This document shows positions 16,792 to 27,194 of a DNA stretch of 64,000 bases, one piece after another (the stretch's first letter is position 1; the number at the start of each line of letters is the position of its first letter). This DNA is from G963678255 sp963678255 (GTDB taxonomy: Bacteria > Cloacimonadota > Cloacimonadia > Cloacimonadales > WRIO01): the NCBI GenBank assembly GCA_963678255.2, contig CAXXTW010000001.1:1475271-1539270 (forward strand). The letters are read 5' to 3'. Under the pieces are notes generated by a model. That model was not told where the DNA came from and did not search any database. It saw nothing but the letters and a program-made list of their open reading frames with translations. The position numbers and the translations under genes are program-made.

Positions 16792-19491
16792 ATGAGTAAA
16801 ATTCAAAAACTAATGCGATTTGTATTGACCATATTATTTGTTTTGCAAGTAATTAGTCTATTTTCTGCCTATTATGATAATGCTACAGGAACCGGGCAAA
16901 TTTTAAAAGCCAATTTACACACGATTATTACAAATGGTCATAATCCCTTGTCATATGATGGAGCTAAGTTAAAGCTATTTCAAAATACCTTTAATGTAAA
17001 TGGCTATGTCCGATGTGTTTATACAGGACAGGATTTTTCTATCCCAGCTGGTTATAATGGAAGTACAAGCCCTAATACAGAGCATACCTTTTGCCAAAGC
17101 TGGTTTGGCTCTTCCGAAGCTTCAACAAAAAAATCTGATTTGCATCACTTATTTCCTACTCAACAAAATGTAAATTCATCCAGAGGTAATATTCCTTTTG
17201 GTGTTGTAGAAAACCATTCAACAGCTACCACTTATACCTCTTATAATAATTTCCATAGCTTTAGAGGGGCTAATTCTTCTTCACAAAATGTGTTTGAACC
17301 AGCTGACCAATACAAAGGGGACATCGCTCGTGCTTTACTGTATTTCTCCGTTCGCTACAATATGGGTCTAACTATCGATGGTGTCGATATGCTTCCTGTT
17401 TTACTTGACTGGACTGTATCTGATCCTGTTGATACTTTTGAACAAAGCCGTAATGATATGAATTATACTTATCAGGGAAACCGTAATCCTTTTATTGATC
17501 ATCCTGAATGGGTTGCTTCGATCTGGCAAAATACTAATCCTACGATTTACACTAATCTATATTTTGACAATCAGTCTCTAGTCGTTCAGGAAGGTTCTGG
17601 TACTTGTTTTATGAGTATTAGAATTTCTAATCCTTCTCCTACTACCCAGACTACTTGTCGGGTAAGTTTAACAAATGGTTCTTCTTCAAAAATCGATAAT
17701 TTCTCTTATCAGATTCTTAATTTCCCAGCAAACTCTACTTCTACCATTTCAATTCCAATTTCAATAACTGATAATAATATTATTGATGGAAATCAGACAC
17801 TTACTTTCACAATTGAAAATGTAACTGGTGGAAATAATGCTTACTCTGAAATGCCTAATACCTTTGACTTAACTATTCAAGATAATGATTTCGCTGAACA
17901 ATCTTCAAATTTTACTGAAGATCTTTTCTTTTCTGAATATGTAGAAGGTACTAGTAATAATAAATATGTTGAAATCTTCAATGGAACTGGTGTCGATGTA
18001 GATTTATCCAATTATCAATTGGATTTATATTCAAATGGCTCTTCGACTACTACAAGTTCTGTGACTCTTTCAGGAATTTTGGCTCAAAATGCAGTAAAAG
18101 TTTATAAAAATTCTCAAGCTGCCTTAAGCTTACCAAATGGTGTAATAGCAGAAACAAATGGCTCTGTTAATTTTAATGGAGATGATGCTTTGGTTTTAAA
18201 GAAGATAAATCCTTCTCAGGTTATTGATGTTTTTGGCTATGTTGGTTATGACCCTGGCACTGCGTGGACTATTGATAATTACTCAACCATAGATAGAACC
18301 CTTAGACGTAAATCTAATGTTTTTAGAGGTATTTTTTCCCCTGCAAATAATACTTTCCCTACACTTAACACTGAATGGGATGTTTTTTCTGTCAATACTG
18401 CTGATGGTTTAGGTTCTCATTCTTATACTTATAATACTCCGGAAAGTAATGCGGATCACCAAGCTTTTATTGATATTGATAATAGTGACATGATATATGA
18501 ATTTGGTAATCAAACTGCTATAAAAATGTTTTTTAACTCAATAAACGGTTCAGGTGTCGTAAAAGTAAAAAAGTATGACTCTATAGCCGAAAATATTAGT
18601 TTTAATGAATTGACTCCTCAAACAGTTATTCCTTATCGTTGGGTTTTTTCTAATAGTAATTCAATTACTGATTTTAACGTCAATTTGATTCTTGACTTAA
18701 ATGTGTTTTCTAATCATGGATTAACTGATTTGAATCAGGTGAAACTTTATCATCGCTCAACTCCTGGAGAAGGAACTTTTGAATACTTGGGTTACATGGT
18801 TTATGACCAAGAAACAAATACCCTTAATTTCGACGGAATTTCCTCTTTTAGTGAGTTTATTCTTGGCTCAGATAATCAAACCTTACCAGTCACTCTTTCG
18901 TCTTTTAACGCTGTCTTAAATAATCAAAATAACTCTGTGATACTAAATTGGACAACCCAGTCTGAAACAGAATTGTTAGGGTATTATGTTTATGGAAGCC
19001 ATCAAAATGATTTTGATCAGGCTGATAGAAAAAGCTTACTTATCTCTGCTCAAAACAGTTCAAATCAAGCCTCTTATCAATGGACTGATCAGGATATTCG
19101 TGAAGATTATAATTATTGGTTAATGTCAATGGATCGATCTGGTTCTTCTCAAGTTTATGGTCCTGTCTCAGTAAAATATGATGATCCTAATAATCCTCCT
19201 TCTGATACGCAATATATCACAGCTTTAAAATCTATTTATCCAAATCCTTTTAATCCTAAAGCTAATATTTCTTTCTCTATAGCAGATGAGGGTTTAGTAA
19301 AAATTTCAGTTTATAACATTAAAGGCGAATGTGTTAAAGTTATAAAAAATGAAAGATTAAATAAAGGAAACCACTCTTTAATCTGGAATGGTACAAATCA
19401 ATCTAATCTACCTTGTGCAAATGGTATTTATTTTATCAGATTACAAACAGACAATCAATTGCTTATTAAAAAAGCAATTATGCTGAAATAG
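16792..19491 (+). CDS. Secreted endonuclease I-family protein with Calx-beta, lamin-tail and sorting domains
   Basis: 899 residues from ATG 16792, chosen because GGAGG sits five bases upstream and a signal peptide then follows at once. Domain order: endonuclease I-like region (about 30-270) with EHTFCQSWFG and SDLHHLFPTQQNVNSSRGN; a Calx-beta-like repeat (about 285-365); a lamin-tail (LTD) domain with LFFSEYVEGTSNNKYVEIFN (about 380-500); a linker; then a FlgD-type sorting domain (IYPNPFNPKANISFSI ... ikkAIMLK). Likely degrades extracellular DNA for nutrition; the nuclease assignment comes from the DLHHL...N motif. Confidence 0.88.
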   Translation: MSKIQKLMRFVLTILFVLQVISLFSAYYDNATGTGQILKANLHTIITNGHNPLSYDGAKLKLFQNTFNVNGYVRCVYTGQDFSIPAGYNGSTSPNTEHTFCQSWFGSSEASTKKSDLHHLFPTQQNVNSSRGNIPFGVVENHSTATTYTSYNNFHSFRGANSSSQNVFEPADQYKGDIARALLYFSVRYNMGLTIDGVDMLPVLLDWTVSDPVDTFEQSRNDMNYTYQGNRNPFIDHPEWVASIWQNTNPTIYTNLYFDNQSLVVQEGSGTCFMSIRISNPSPTTQTTCRVSLTNGSSSKIDNFSYQILNFPANSTSTISIPISITDNNIIDGNQTLTFTIENVTGGNNAYSEMPNTFDLTIQDNDFAEQSSNFTEDLFFSEYVEGTSNNKYVEIFNGTGVDVDLSNYQLDLYSNGSSTTTSSVTLSGILAQNAVKVYKNSQAALSLPNGVIAETNGSVNFNGDDALVLKKINPSQVIDVFGYVGYDPGTAWTIDNYSTIDRTLRRKSNVFRGIFSPANNTFPTLNTEWDVFSVNTADGLGSHSYTYNTPESNADHQAFIDIDNSDMIYEFGNQTAIKMFFNSINGSGVVKVKKYDSIAENISFNELTPQTVIPYRWVFSNSNSITDFNVNLILDLNVFSNHGLTDLNQVKLYHRSTPGEGTFEYLGYMVYDQETNTLNFDGISSFSEFILGSDNQTLPVTLSSFNAVLNNQNNSVILNWTTQSETELLGYYVYGSHQNDFDQADRKSLLISAQNSSNQASYQWTDQDIREDYNYWLMSMDRSGSSQVYGPVSVKYDDPNNPPSDTQYITALKSIYPNPFNPKANISFSIADEGLVKISVYNIKGECVKVIKNERLNKGNHSLIWNGTNQSNLPCANGIYFIRLQTDNQLLIKKAIMLK

Positions 19492-19548
19492 GCGCATTTT
19501 TCATGAAGATGCTTGATGATTTATTAAGCATACTATAGAGACATTATC

Positions 19549-19581
19549 AAGGGTACGAACTATTCGTACCCTTTTCTTTTT
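19549..19581 (+). terminator. Terminator after the secreted nuclease gene
   Basis: An 11-bp perfect stem (AAGGGTACGAA / TTCGTACCCTT) with a 3-base loop, followed by TTCTTTTTT. It lies 58 bases after the stop codon. Confidence 0.88.
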
Positions 19582-19727
19582 TACAATTGTCTGGTTCACA
19601 ATAGAAATTTATTATATTTCTCAGTATCAGGTTTCAATCAATACAAAAAGTTAAATCATTATCAAATAAAAAATAATTAATTATTACGACTATTTTTATG
19701 AAGACACTCTAGAATTACCTTTATTAA

Positions 19728-20612
19728 TCAGTCTTCTCTTTTTTCCTCAGATAAAAGCAGAGAATTATAGTTATCAAATCGTCCAGTATTTAGTTCTGTC
19801 GATTCTGTATAAATTTTGTTCATCGTTTCCTGAAACATTTTTTCAGAACGCCAGAAAGGCAAGTTGCCGAGCCTTTGAGGGATAATAGCATGTTTTGTGG
19901 TTTGAATGGTATTGTTTTGAACTGCATAATCAAAATCAAAAGCTGAATAACTCCAAAAAGCATTTGGATCTAAAGGAAGTTCTTCTGCTTCAAATTGTTC
20001 AACATTTTCGTTCATCATGTCTTTATTTAGTCGATTAAGAAATTCTTCTCTTTCCATACCTCTGAGTTTAAATAATAGAAAGGGATCATTATCAAAGGCT
20101 TCAGACATAAGATAATATACTGCGGCAATATGTTTGCAGGGATTAGAGTAATCTGGACAGGTGCAGTTTGTTTCCAAATCATTCTGTTTTTCAGGGAAAA
20201 GACAGAGCTTAAACTCTGAAAATACACTCTCAATATCATCTGGCATTTCTCCTGAAATCAGCTGGCTAAGCCAGATACTTTGCTCATTAAGTCGATCAAT
20301 CACTTTATCCCATTCTTTGCTATTGAAGGTTTTCAATATAATGATGACCTTATATGGTTTTGAACCTGAACCCTGAACTGAAGCCATGACACATCCCTTA
20401 GTAATCTCAAGTTTGGTTACCTGACCAGAACGGGCATAAGATCGTCCTCTTTGTAACCTGGCTCCAATATCGAAACTTTCCAATACCTGAATCCAACGTT
20501 TTCCCCACCATTTTTTAGCAAATGCCCCTGATTTGCTCTGGGACTTAATCCCTCCCTTTACCTCTTTAGGTGAGGTTTTTGGATACCAACTATAATAATC
20601 ATATCTTCCCAT
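19728..20612 (-). CDS. SWIM zinc-finger protein, partner of the SNF2 helicase
   Basis: 294 residues. The SWIM finger is Cys150-x-Cys152-x6-Cys159-x-His161 (CTCPDYSNPCKH). The N-terminal part (WWGKRWIQVLESF, RLQRGRSYARSG) is typical of bacterial SWIM proteins encoded next to SNF2-family helicases. It follows the helicase gene with a 2-base gap, so they are cotranscribed. Probably a nucleic-acid or protein-binding accessory factor; its process is unknown. Confidence 0.9.
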   Translation of the reverse strand: MGRYDYYSWYPKTSPKEVKGGIKSQSKSGAFAKKWWGKRWIQVLESFDIGARLQRGRSYARSGQVTKLEITKGCVMASVQGSGSKPYKVIIILKTFNSKEWDKVIDRLNEQSIWLSQLISGEMPDDIESVFSEFKLCLFPEKQNDLETNCTCPDYSNPCKHIAAVYYLMSEAFDNDPFLLFKLRGMEREEFLNRLNKDMMNENVEQFEAEELPLDPNAFWSYSAFDFDYAVQNNTIQTTKHAIIPQRLGNLPFWRSEKMFQETMNKIYTESTELNTGRFDNYNSLLLSEEKRED

Positions 20613-20614
20613 GA

Positions 20615-23600
20615 TTAATCTCCTGTTGAATCTTTACTGAGCTGTATCAGATTGATAAAATCTTCATTGGATAATTCATTCAACCAATTTTCACCTGTCT
20701 TAATAACTAGCTCTGAGACCATTTTTTTTCTTTCAATCATGGCATCAATTTTCTCTTCTAATGTGCCTGCTACAATGAATTTATGAACCTGAACATTCTT
20801 GTTTTGCCCGATGCGAAATGCTCTGTCTGTAGCTTGATTTTCTACTGCTGGATTCCACCATCTGTCAAAATGTATAATATGATTGGCCTGTGTCAGATTT
20901 AAACCTGATCCTCCAGCTTTCAGTGATAGGATAAATATTTTAGGAGCTTTGGGATTGTTCTGAAATTCTTCCACCATATGATCTCTTTTGGTTTTTGTTA
21001 GACTGCCATGTAAAAAGAAGACTTCCTGACAGTATTGTTCTTGAAGGAACTTTTGAAGTATTTTCCCCATTTCTGTAAATTGGGTAAATATTAGTGTACT
21101 CTCTCCAATTTCATTGATCTCATCAAGCAATTCCCTCAGTCTGTTTAATTTACCTGAACGATCATGGATAGAAGAATTATCCTGAAGATATTGAACAGGG
21201 TGATTACATACTTGCTTCAAACGAAGGAGCGTTGATAAGACAAGTCCTTTCCGTTCTATTCCTTCAGACTTTTGAATTTTTTCAGCCATTTCATTAACAA
21301 TGGCCTGATAAATAGATGCTTGCTCTTTACTGAGATTGCAATAATCTTTCACTTCGATTTTTTCTGGTAAATCCTTTATAATACTCTTATCTGTTTTTAA
21401 ACGTCTGAGTATAAAGGGAGAAGTGAGAGATTTCAAACGCTTGGCGATTTCCTCATCCTGATAAAGTTGAATTGGTTTATGATAGCGGGTTTTAAAAGAT
21501 GAAGCAGATCCCAATATTCCTGGATTTAGAAATTCCATTAAAGACCAGATATCTCCTACATGATTTTCGACAGGTGTACCCGTTAATGCAATTCTAAATT
21601 CAGATGGTATTGATCTGGCTGCTTTGGATTGTTTTGTCTCAGAGTTTTTAATATTCTGTGCTTCGTCCAGAATGAGGGCATTCCACTCAGTCTCTTTCAA
21701 AAAATCTACATCCTTTTGTAATAATCCGTAACTGCTGATTACTAAATGATTGTTTTGTGCTTCATCACAAAAATGTTTTTTCTTTAATCTTTTACTACCA
21801 TAATGTATATAAATCTTAAGATTGGGTGTAAATTTCTCAATTTCATTTTTCCAATTATTCACCACAGATGTAGGACAAATCAGTAAACTTGGTTTATTCT
21901 CTCTTTTTTCAGAGTTTTCCTGCAAAAGTGCCAGAGTTTGAATAGTTTTACCCAACCCCATATCATCTGCTAAACAAGCTCCAAGTCCCCATTGTTTTAA
22001 AAATGCTAACCATGAATATCCCCTAAGCTGATAGTCTCGGAGTATTCCATTTATTGATTTAGGCTGTTCCAAACATTTAAATTCTTTTTTGCCCTTCAAA
22101 AGATCAATCAGATCCTTCAACCATCCTTCCACAATTATATTTTCAATGCAGATACCACCCAAATCTTTTTCCATTCCAAGGGCAAGATAAAGTACTTCCT
22201 TTCCGTTAATGGTTTGATTTTTTTGTTTCTGGAGATATTTTAACATTTGTGAAAGTTGATTCTGGTCAATCTGGATCCATTGACCCCTGAATTTTATCAG
22301 AGTCTTTTTCATCTTTGCCATAGCTTGCAATTCTTCAGCAGATATTTGCTCATTACCTAAAGAAGCTTGATAATCAAATTCGTGTAGAGAATTGAGAGTC
22401 AGAATTCCAGTACTACCCTGATTGGACGATTTTACGTGGATACTCAATTTAAGTTTCTCTGCTGTATTCCCTTTTATCCACCAAGCCGGTAACAGGACAG
22501 TGAAGCCAGAAGTCCTCAGGATTTCTGCATATTCTTGCAAAAAAGACAATGCCAAATCTGTATTAAAAAATGAAGAGGAGGGGTTTTTATGCTTTAGACT
22601 GCCTGCAACATGAGGACAGATTGCTGATGCCTGACCTAGTGAGGATAAGATAAACTCAGGGCTGATAATGCCAATATCAGGCAACTTTTTCTTTTTTTTG
22701 GGGTTGAAAATATCTTCCAATTGTATAAATAAGCTCGGATCTTTCTTTGACTGAATTAGGTTTTCCAGTAACCATTCCTCATCTTCTTTTTCTGGTTCAA
22801 TAAGCTTAAAGCATAGTTTAAACGGAGATTTGATAGATAATTCTACTGGTCTTTGCCATTGTTGTAATTGCTTGTAAAACTCCTCTATCTCTTTTTTTTT
22901 GTCCTTCCATTCCACAACTGGATCTTCATTTTGTAAGGCATTTAACCAGGCATCATGTACATTGTTCGGAATTCTTACTCTTGCAGATTGATCTTTTCTC
23001 ATCAAATGATCAACTATACTCTTCAGACAGTAATGAACCATAAATGCAGAAGAAATATCAGGCACTTTATCTTTGTCATTATTCATACATCTGCAAACTG
23101 GTGGTAACTGCTCTATCAGTTTGTTTACTTTACTCTCAAAATCTTCGTTTAAAAATGGTAACCACCTTGCTTCGTATGAGTCTGGTGATTTAATCATTAT
23201 AGGGTAATAGTTTTCTGAAAGCATTAAACTAAAACACATATAAATCAAAGCTTTCAACGCCTTGATGGATTGCCCGAAAATTATACCCGGTATATTGTGT
23301 GAACAAACACCTGTGATTATAAACAATTCTTCCATACTCAGTCTCATTGATTCTACAAGGTATGGCATCAATACAGGCTTTGCTTTGGATATGTTAATTT
23401 CCTTAATCAAATGCGAAGAAGGTATAAACTCATTTTTGTAGGAAGGTAAAAATGCAAAAGATTTGATAGTATTGCGTGAATTAATCTTTAAAGTATCTGT
23501 TGATGTGTGGTCTGCAATGATCTTAAGTGTTTTTTTTAACTCTCTGATATTACCAACATGCTCTGATTCAGTCCAGAGAAGAAACTGGCCATTTAGTATT

Positions 23601-23632
23601 GAAATATGTAAAACAATCAAAATAAACTCCAT
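20615..23632 (-). CDS. SNF2-family DEAD/H helicase-like ATPase
   Basis: 1005 residues. A long N-terminal region (about 1-520) as in bacterial SNF2 proteins precedes the SNF2_N motor, with Walker A DDMGLGKTIQ (about 555), Walker B DEAQNIKN (about 655) and LTGTPVENH. The helicase C lobe has LSLKAGGSGLNLTQANHIIHFDRWWNP and DRAFRIGQ. Such ATPases translocate on dsDNA and remodel protein-DNA complexes. Paired with a SWIM protein; no nuclease or methylase is adjacent, so an antiviral role is not supported here. Confidence 0.93.
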   Translation of the reverse strand: MEFILIVLHISILNGQFLLWTESEHVGNIRELKKTLKIIADHTSTDTLKINSRNTIKSFAFLPSYKNEFIPSSHLIKEINISKAKPVLMPYLVESMRLSMEELFIITGVCSHNIPGIIFGQSIKALKALIYMCFSLMLSENYYPIMIKSPDSYEARWLPFLNEDFESKVNKLIEQLPPVCRCMNNDKDKVPDISSAFMVHYCLKSIVDHLMRKDQSARVRIPNNVHDAWLNALQNEDPVVEWKDKKKEIEEFYKQLQQWQRPVELSIKSPFKLCFKLIEPEKEDEEWLLENLIQSKKDPSLFIQLEDIFNPKKKKKLPDIGIISPEFILSSLGQASAICPHVAGSLKHKNPSSSFFNTDLALSFLQEYAEILRTSGFTVLLPAWWIKGNTAEKLKLSIHVKSSNQGSTGILTLNSLHEFDYQASLGNEQISAEELQAMAKMKKTLIKFRGQWIQIDQNQLSQMLKYLQKQKNQTINGKEVLYLALGMEKDLGGICIENIIVEGWLKDLIDLLKGKKEFKCLEQPKSINGILRDYQLRGYSWLAFLKQWGLGACLADDMGLGKTIQTLALLQENSEKRENKPSLLICPTSVVNNWKNEIEKFTPNLKIYIHYGSKRLKKKHFCDEAQNNHLVISSYGLLQKDVDFLKETEWNALILDEAQNIKNSETKQSKAARSIPSEFRIALTGTPVENHVGDIWSLMEFLNPGILGSASSFKTRYHKPIQLYQDEEIAKRLKSLTSPFILRRLKTDKSIIKDLPEKIEVKDYCNLSKEQASIYQAIVNEMAEKIQKSEGIERKGLVLSTLLRLKQVCNHPVQYLQDNSSIHDRSGKLNRLRELLDEINEIGESTLIFTQFTEMGKILQKFLQEQYCQEVFFLHGSLTKTKRDHMVEEFQNNPKAPKIFILSLKAGGSGLNLTQANHIIHFDRWWNPAVENQATDRAFRIGQNKNVQVHKFIVAGTLEEKIDAMIERKKMVSELVIKTGENWLNELSNEDFINLIQLSKDSTGD

Positions 23633-23738
23633 ATTTTATTATATTCCTTCCTATAGAGTTTTCTTTTTTTGTCAAATCATATTTAGCTCAGTTCTGTCTA
23701 TCTCATTGAAGTAATAGATACTTTTGAAATAGATTCTC

Positions 23739-23767
23739 TTGACTTTGAGATAAAAATGACCTATATT
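23739..23767 (+). promoter_or_regulatory. Probable promoter of the chemoreceptor gene
   Basis: TTGACT (23739-23744), a 17-base spacer, then TATATT (23762-23767), about 90 bases before the start codon of the CZB chemoreceptor. Found by eye. Confidence 0.45.
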
Positions 23768-23855
23768 CAACTTGTTTTTAATAAATAATCTATTAAAATT
23801 GGATATTTGTATGGTGGATTTTTTAATATGAAGTATATAAAAAAGGGAGATTTTT

Positions 23856-25658
23856 ATGTTTAATTTTAAAAATATCACAATTAAAAGAAAATTAATTATC
23901 ACAACTATTTTTATAGTTTTATCTTTATCTGTTATCTCATTTATTAGTATTTTTAGTATGAAATCTATTAATTCCAATCAAGATAGAATAAACTCAATTG
24001 AATTACAAAAAAGTGAACTTGATTTAAGGGTAATAGATCATTTTAAATGGGCTCAGGAAGTTAGCAATACTATTCTGGATAACAACAGTAAAAATATTAA
24101 AGTTCAGAAAGATTATCACCTTTGTGTGTTGGGAAAGTGGCTTTATGGTGAGGGAAGAAAAGAACTTGAAAAAGAACATCCTGAAGTTATTTCTGAATTG
24201 AAAGCGCTTGAAGAACCCCATCAAAAATTACATAGTTCAGTAATTCTATTGGAAGAGGGATTAGCTTCTCAAACCAATCGAACTAATGTTGCAAATCTGT
24301 TTAAAGATAAGTCTTTGGTTTATCTCACGGAAGTACAAAAACATCTCATGAACACGAAAGAAATATTAAATAAAAAAGCCGATACGATCACTAAGAAATC
24401 TAAACAAAATCAATCTTATATCAAAATCCTAATTTATATTATCAACATTTTTGTTATTTCTCTGGTTTTATTGATCATGATTTTTATTCTCTCTTCTATC
24501 TTAAAACCTTTGAATCAATGTGTTACTGCTGCAAATATGATTGCTGAAGGAGATGTAAATGTCTCTTTCCAAATTGAATATCATGATGAAACAGCTCAAT
24601 TATTGAATTCAATGAAAAATATGCGTAATAACATTAAAGTTATGACAGAAGATGTAAATCTTTTAGTAAATGAAGCGCTAAAGGGTCATTTAAAAACAAG
24701 AGCTGATGCTCAAAAACATAAAGGTGTTTTTTACAAAATTATTGAAGGATTTAATGAAACTCTGGATGCTGTTATCAATCCGTTAAATGAGGCTATGCTT
24801 GTTTTGAAAGAATTTGCTGATAAGAATATGACTTCCAGAATAAAAGGCTTATATATGGGTGAATTAGAATCTTTTAAGACTAATATTAATATGGCAGGAG
24901 AAAACCTTAATGAATCACTGCTTCAAGTAGATGTTTTAGTAGATCAGATCTCATCTGTAGCTTCTCAAATTGCAACTGGAAGTCAGTTTTTAGCTCAAGC
25001 TACAGGTGAACAGGCAAGCTCTTTGGAAGAGATTAACAGCTTGACTGCTAATAATATGGATAACTCAAAACAAGGACTACTTCTAACTGAAAAAGCAGTC
25101 TTATCAGTTAAAGAAGGTGATATTGCTATGTCAAAAATGAATGATGCAATGAACTCAATCTTAAAGTCTTCTCAAGAAACAGAAAAGATTATTAAAACAA
25201 TTGATGAAATCGCTTTTCAAACAAATCTCCTTGCTTTAAACGCTGCCGTTGAGGCTGCTCATGCCGGTGAAGCTGGAAAAGGTTTTGCTGTAGTTGCTGA
25301 AGAAGTAAAAAATCTGGCTCTAAGAAGTGCTGAAGCTGCTAAGAATACCAACAGCCTGATAGAAGAATCCTATAAAAATGCTGAATTAGGCTCTCTTATT
25401 GTCAATCAAGTCAGCAAATCTTTTACCGACATCAATGATAATTTCCAAAAGGTAAAAACTATTGTTAATCAGATTGTCAATTACTCTGAAGAACAAACTC
25501 AAGGTGTAAAACAAATCAATACAGCTATTCAAGAAATGAATATAATGACTCAAAAAAATGCTGTAAATGCTGAAAAATCAGCTACTGCTGCTGATGAATT
25601 AAGTAAACAGGCTTTAGATCTGCAAAATATGGTTTCTTTATTCAATCTAAAAGGATAA
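23856..25658 (+). CDS. Methyl-accepting chemotaxis protein with extracytoplasmic CZB zinc-binding domain
   Basis: 600 residues: helix 1 (about 12-35), an external CZB domain (about 55-130), helix 2 (about 185-212), HAMP, then a long signalling coiled coil. The CZB zinc ligands fit His62, Cys90 (in HLCVLGKWLYGEG), His122 and His126. The hairpin tip EIAFQTNLLALNAAVEAAHAGEAG identifies the MCP signalling domain. CZB receptors sense zinc or zinc-modulating oxidants such as hypochlorite. GGGAG precedes ATG. No che genes are in the window, so it must use a kinase encoded elsewhere. Confidence 0.93.
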   Translation: MFNFKNITIKRKLIITTIFIVLSLSVISFISIFSMKSINSNQDRINSIELQKSELDLRVIDHFKWAQEVSNTILDNNSKNIKVQKDYHLCVLGKWLYGEGRKELEKEHPEVISELKALEEPHQKLHSSVILLEEGLASQTNRTNVANLFKDKSLVYLTEVQKHLMNTKEILNKKADTITKKSKQNQSYIKILIYIINIFVISLVLLIMIFILSSILKPLNQCVTAANMIAEGDVNVSFQIEYHDETAQLLNSMKNMRNNIKVMTEDVNLLVNEALKGHLKTRADAQKHKGVFYKIIEGFNETLDAVINPLNEAMLVLKEFADKNMTSRIKGLYMGELESFKTNINMAGENLNESLLQVDVLVDQISSVASQIATGSQFLAQATGEQASSLEEINSLTANNMDNSKQGLLLTEKAVLSVKEGDIAMSKMNDAMNSILKSSQETEKIIKTIDEIAFQTNLLALNAAVEAAHAGEAGKGFAVVAEEVKNLALRSAEAAKNTNSLIEESYKNAELGSLIVNQVSKSFTDINDNFQKVKTIVNQIVNYSEEQTQGVKQINTAIQEMNIMTQKNAVNAEKSATAADELSKQALDLQNMVSLFNLKG

Positions 25659-25781
25659 TACTTATTAATTCAAGGCGATTAATTGATAATCAATGTCCGG
25701 TTTATTCAGCCCATAAAAAGATAAAGTGTCTGTCTTTAGATTACTTTTGATTTAAAAATTAAAAAATAAAGTAATATTCGT

Positions 25782-25808
25782 TTGACAGGTTATTAAATTG
25801 TTTATATT
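25782..25808 (+). promoter_or_regulatory. Possible promoter of the GLUG-repeat protein gene
   Basis: TTGACA (25782-25787), a 15-base spacer and TATATT (25803-25808), 60 bases before the start codon. The short spacer makes this tentative. Confidence 0.35.
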
Positions 25809-25867
25809 TGGGAAATAAAGCATGTATCTTGTACTTAAATGCTTAAAAATTTCTATTGAGGTAAAAA

Positions 25868-27115
25868 ATGAAAAAACTAACCTTATTACTTATGACGTTG
25901 ACAATGTTTGCTTGTCTTATCGCTCAAGAAGCTGTCTTGCCTTTAGGGTCAGGAACACTATCTGATCCATATCAGATTTCCAGTTGGCAAAATTTGTATT
26001 GGATGTCTGTAAGAGACAGTGCTTATGATGCAAAATTATCATCTCATTATATTCAAACTACCAATATTGACTTTCCTGAAGAAATTACAACTTGGAATGA
26101 TAGTCTTGGTTGGAATAATTTTGGTTATGGTACTTTAACTGAGAGCCACTCTTTTATCGGTAAATACGATGGTCAAAATCATATCATAAAAAATCTTTAT
26201 ATCAATCGTCCTTTAGAAGACATGGTAGGGTTCTTTGGTGTTACAGACAGTGCTTCTATTTGCAATCTGGGTTTAGATAGTGTCAATGTTACAGCTGGCT
26301 GGGGTGCTGCTGGTATTGTTGGTGAAATGGATAACTCAACTATCGTTAGCAATTGCTTTGTAAAAGGTAATATAACTGGTGATAGCTTTGTTAGCGGTAT
26401 CACAGGTTATAGTTTTGCTTCCAATATTAACAATTGCTATTTTATTGGTACCTTAGTAGGAAATGAAGCTATTGGTGCCATTGCAGGCTATAATGATGCA
26501 GCTTCTATTGAAAATTGTTATGCAGCTGCTACGGCTACTACTGGTGATTATGTGGGGATTTTAGTTGGATGCAATGATGCCTCAACTGTGACTAATTGTT
26601 TTTGGGATACTGATCTTGCTAATAATATAGACGGAATCGGTGATAATTCTGAAGGAACTGCGACAGATGTCTTAGGTAAAACAACTCTGGAAATGAAAAC
26701 CGAAAGCACCTATACTCAATTTGGATGGGATTTTGATAATGTATGGGACATTAATGATGAAGCTAATAATTCTTATCCTTCATTTACTTGGGAAACCACT
26801 GTCACTGCGATTACCGATGTTGATCTTCCAGCTCTTAAAAAAGCTGTATTACGCAATGTTTATCCAAATCCTTTCAACCCCTCCACAACGATATCATTTG
26901 ATCTCCCAAAAGATAATTATGTTTCTCTGATAATCTATAATATCAGAGGTCAAAAAGTTAAAACTTTAACTAATTCATTTTTTAAAAGTGGGAATCATTC
27001 AGTTGTCTGGAATGGAAAAGATAACCAAAATAATGATTCTCCCTGTGGTGTCTATTTTTTCAAACTACAATCAGATGATGCTATTCAGGTAAAAAAAGCT
27101 CTGTTGTTAAAATAA
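25868..27115 (+). CDS. Secreted GLUG-repeat protein with C-terminal sorting domain
   Basis: 415 residues: signal peptide (about 1-19), a region with DPYQISSWQNLYWMS that typically opens such proteins, and then GLUG-type repeats (about 135-245; GIVGEMDNSTIVSNCFVKG, GAIAGYNDAASIENCYA) that fold into a beta-helix-like stack. It ends with a FlgD-type sorting domain (about 330-415) containing VYPNPFNPSTTISFDLPK, IIYNIRGQKVKTL and KKALLLK. Likely a surface adhesin-like or binding protein; no enzyme motif seen. GAGG lies before ATG. Confidence 0.87.
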   Translation: MKKLTLLLMTLTMFACLIAQEAVLPLGSGTLSDPYQISSWQNLYWMSVRDSAYDAKLSSHYIQTTNIDFPEEITTWNDSLGWNNFGYGTLTESHSFIGKYDGQNHIIKNLYINRPLEDMVGFFGVTDSASICNLGLDSVNVTAGWGAAGIVGEMDNSTIVSNCFVKGNITGDSFVSGITGYSFASNINNCYFIGTLVGNEAIGAIAGYNDAASIENCYAAATATTGDYVGILVGCNDASTVTNCFWDTDLANNIDGIGDNSEGTATDVLGKTTLEMKTESTYTQFGWDFDNVWDINDEANNSYPSFTWETTVTAITDVDLPALKKAVLRNVYPNPFNPSTTISFDLPKDNYVSLIIYNIRGQKVKTLTNSFFKSGNHSVVWNGKDNQNNDSPCGVYFFKLQSDDAIQVKKALLLK

Positions 27116-27143
27116 TATCTACAACAGTATTTTCTCATAATTA

Positions 27144-27194
27144 CTGCTACTTTAACCTCTTTCAATTTGAAGGTTGTAAGTAGCAGTTTTTTTT
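27144..27194 (+). terminator. Terminator after the GLUG-repeat gene
   Basis: Stem CTGCTACTTTAACCT paired with AGGTTGTAAGTAGCAG (one bulge), then eight T. The rest of the gap up to the DUF134 promoter (27195-27445) shows no gene. Confidence 0.85.

Noticed and set aside
20615..23632. SNF2/SWIM pair as an antiphage (DISARM-like) system
   Set aside because: No methyltransferase, phospholipase D or DUF1998 partner is nearby, and SNF2-SWIM pairs occur widely without a shown defence role.
23672..23977. 101-codon minus-strand frame
   Set aside because: Lies antisense to the chemoreceptor promoter and start; very low-complexity Ile/Lys/Phe composition.
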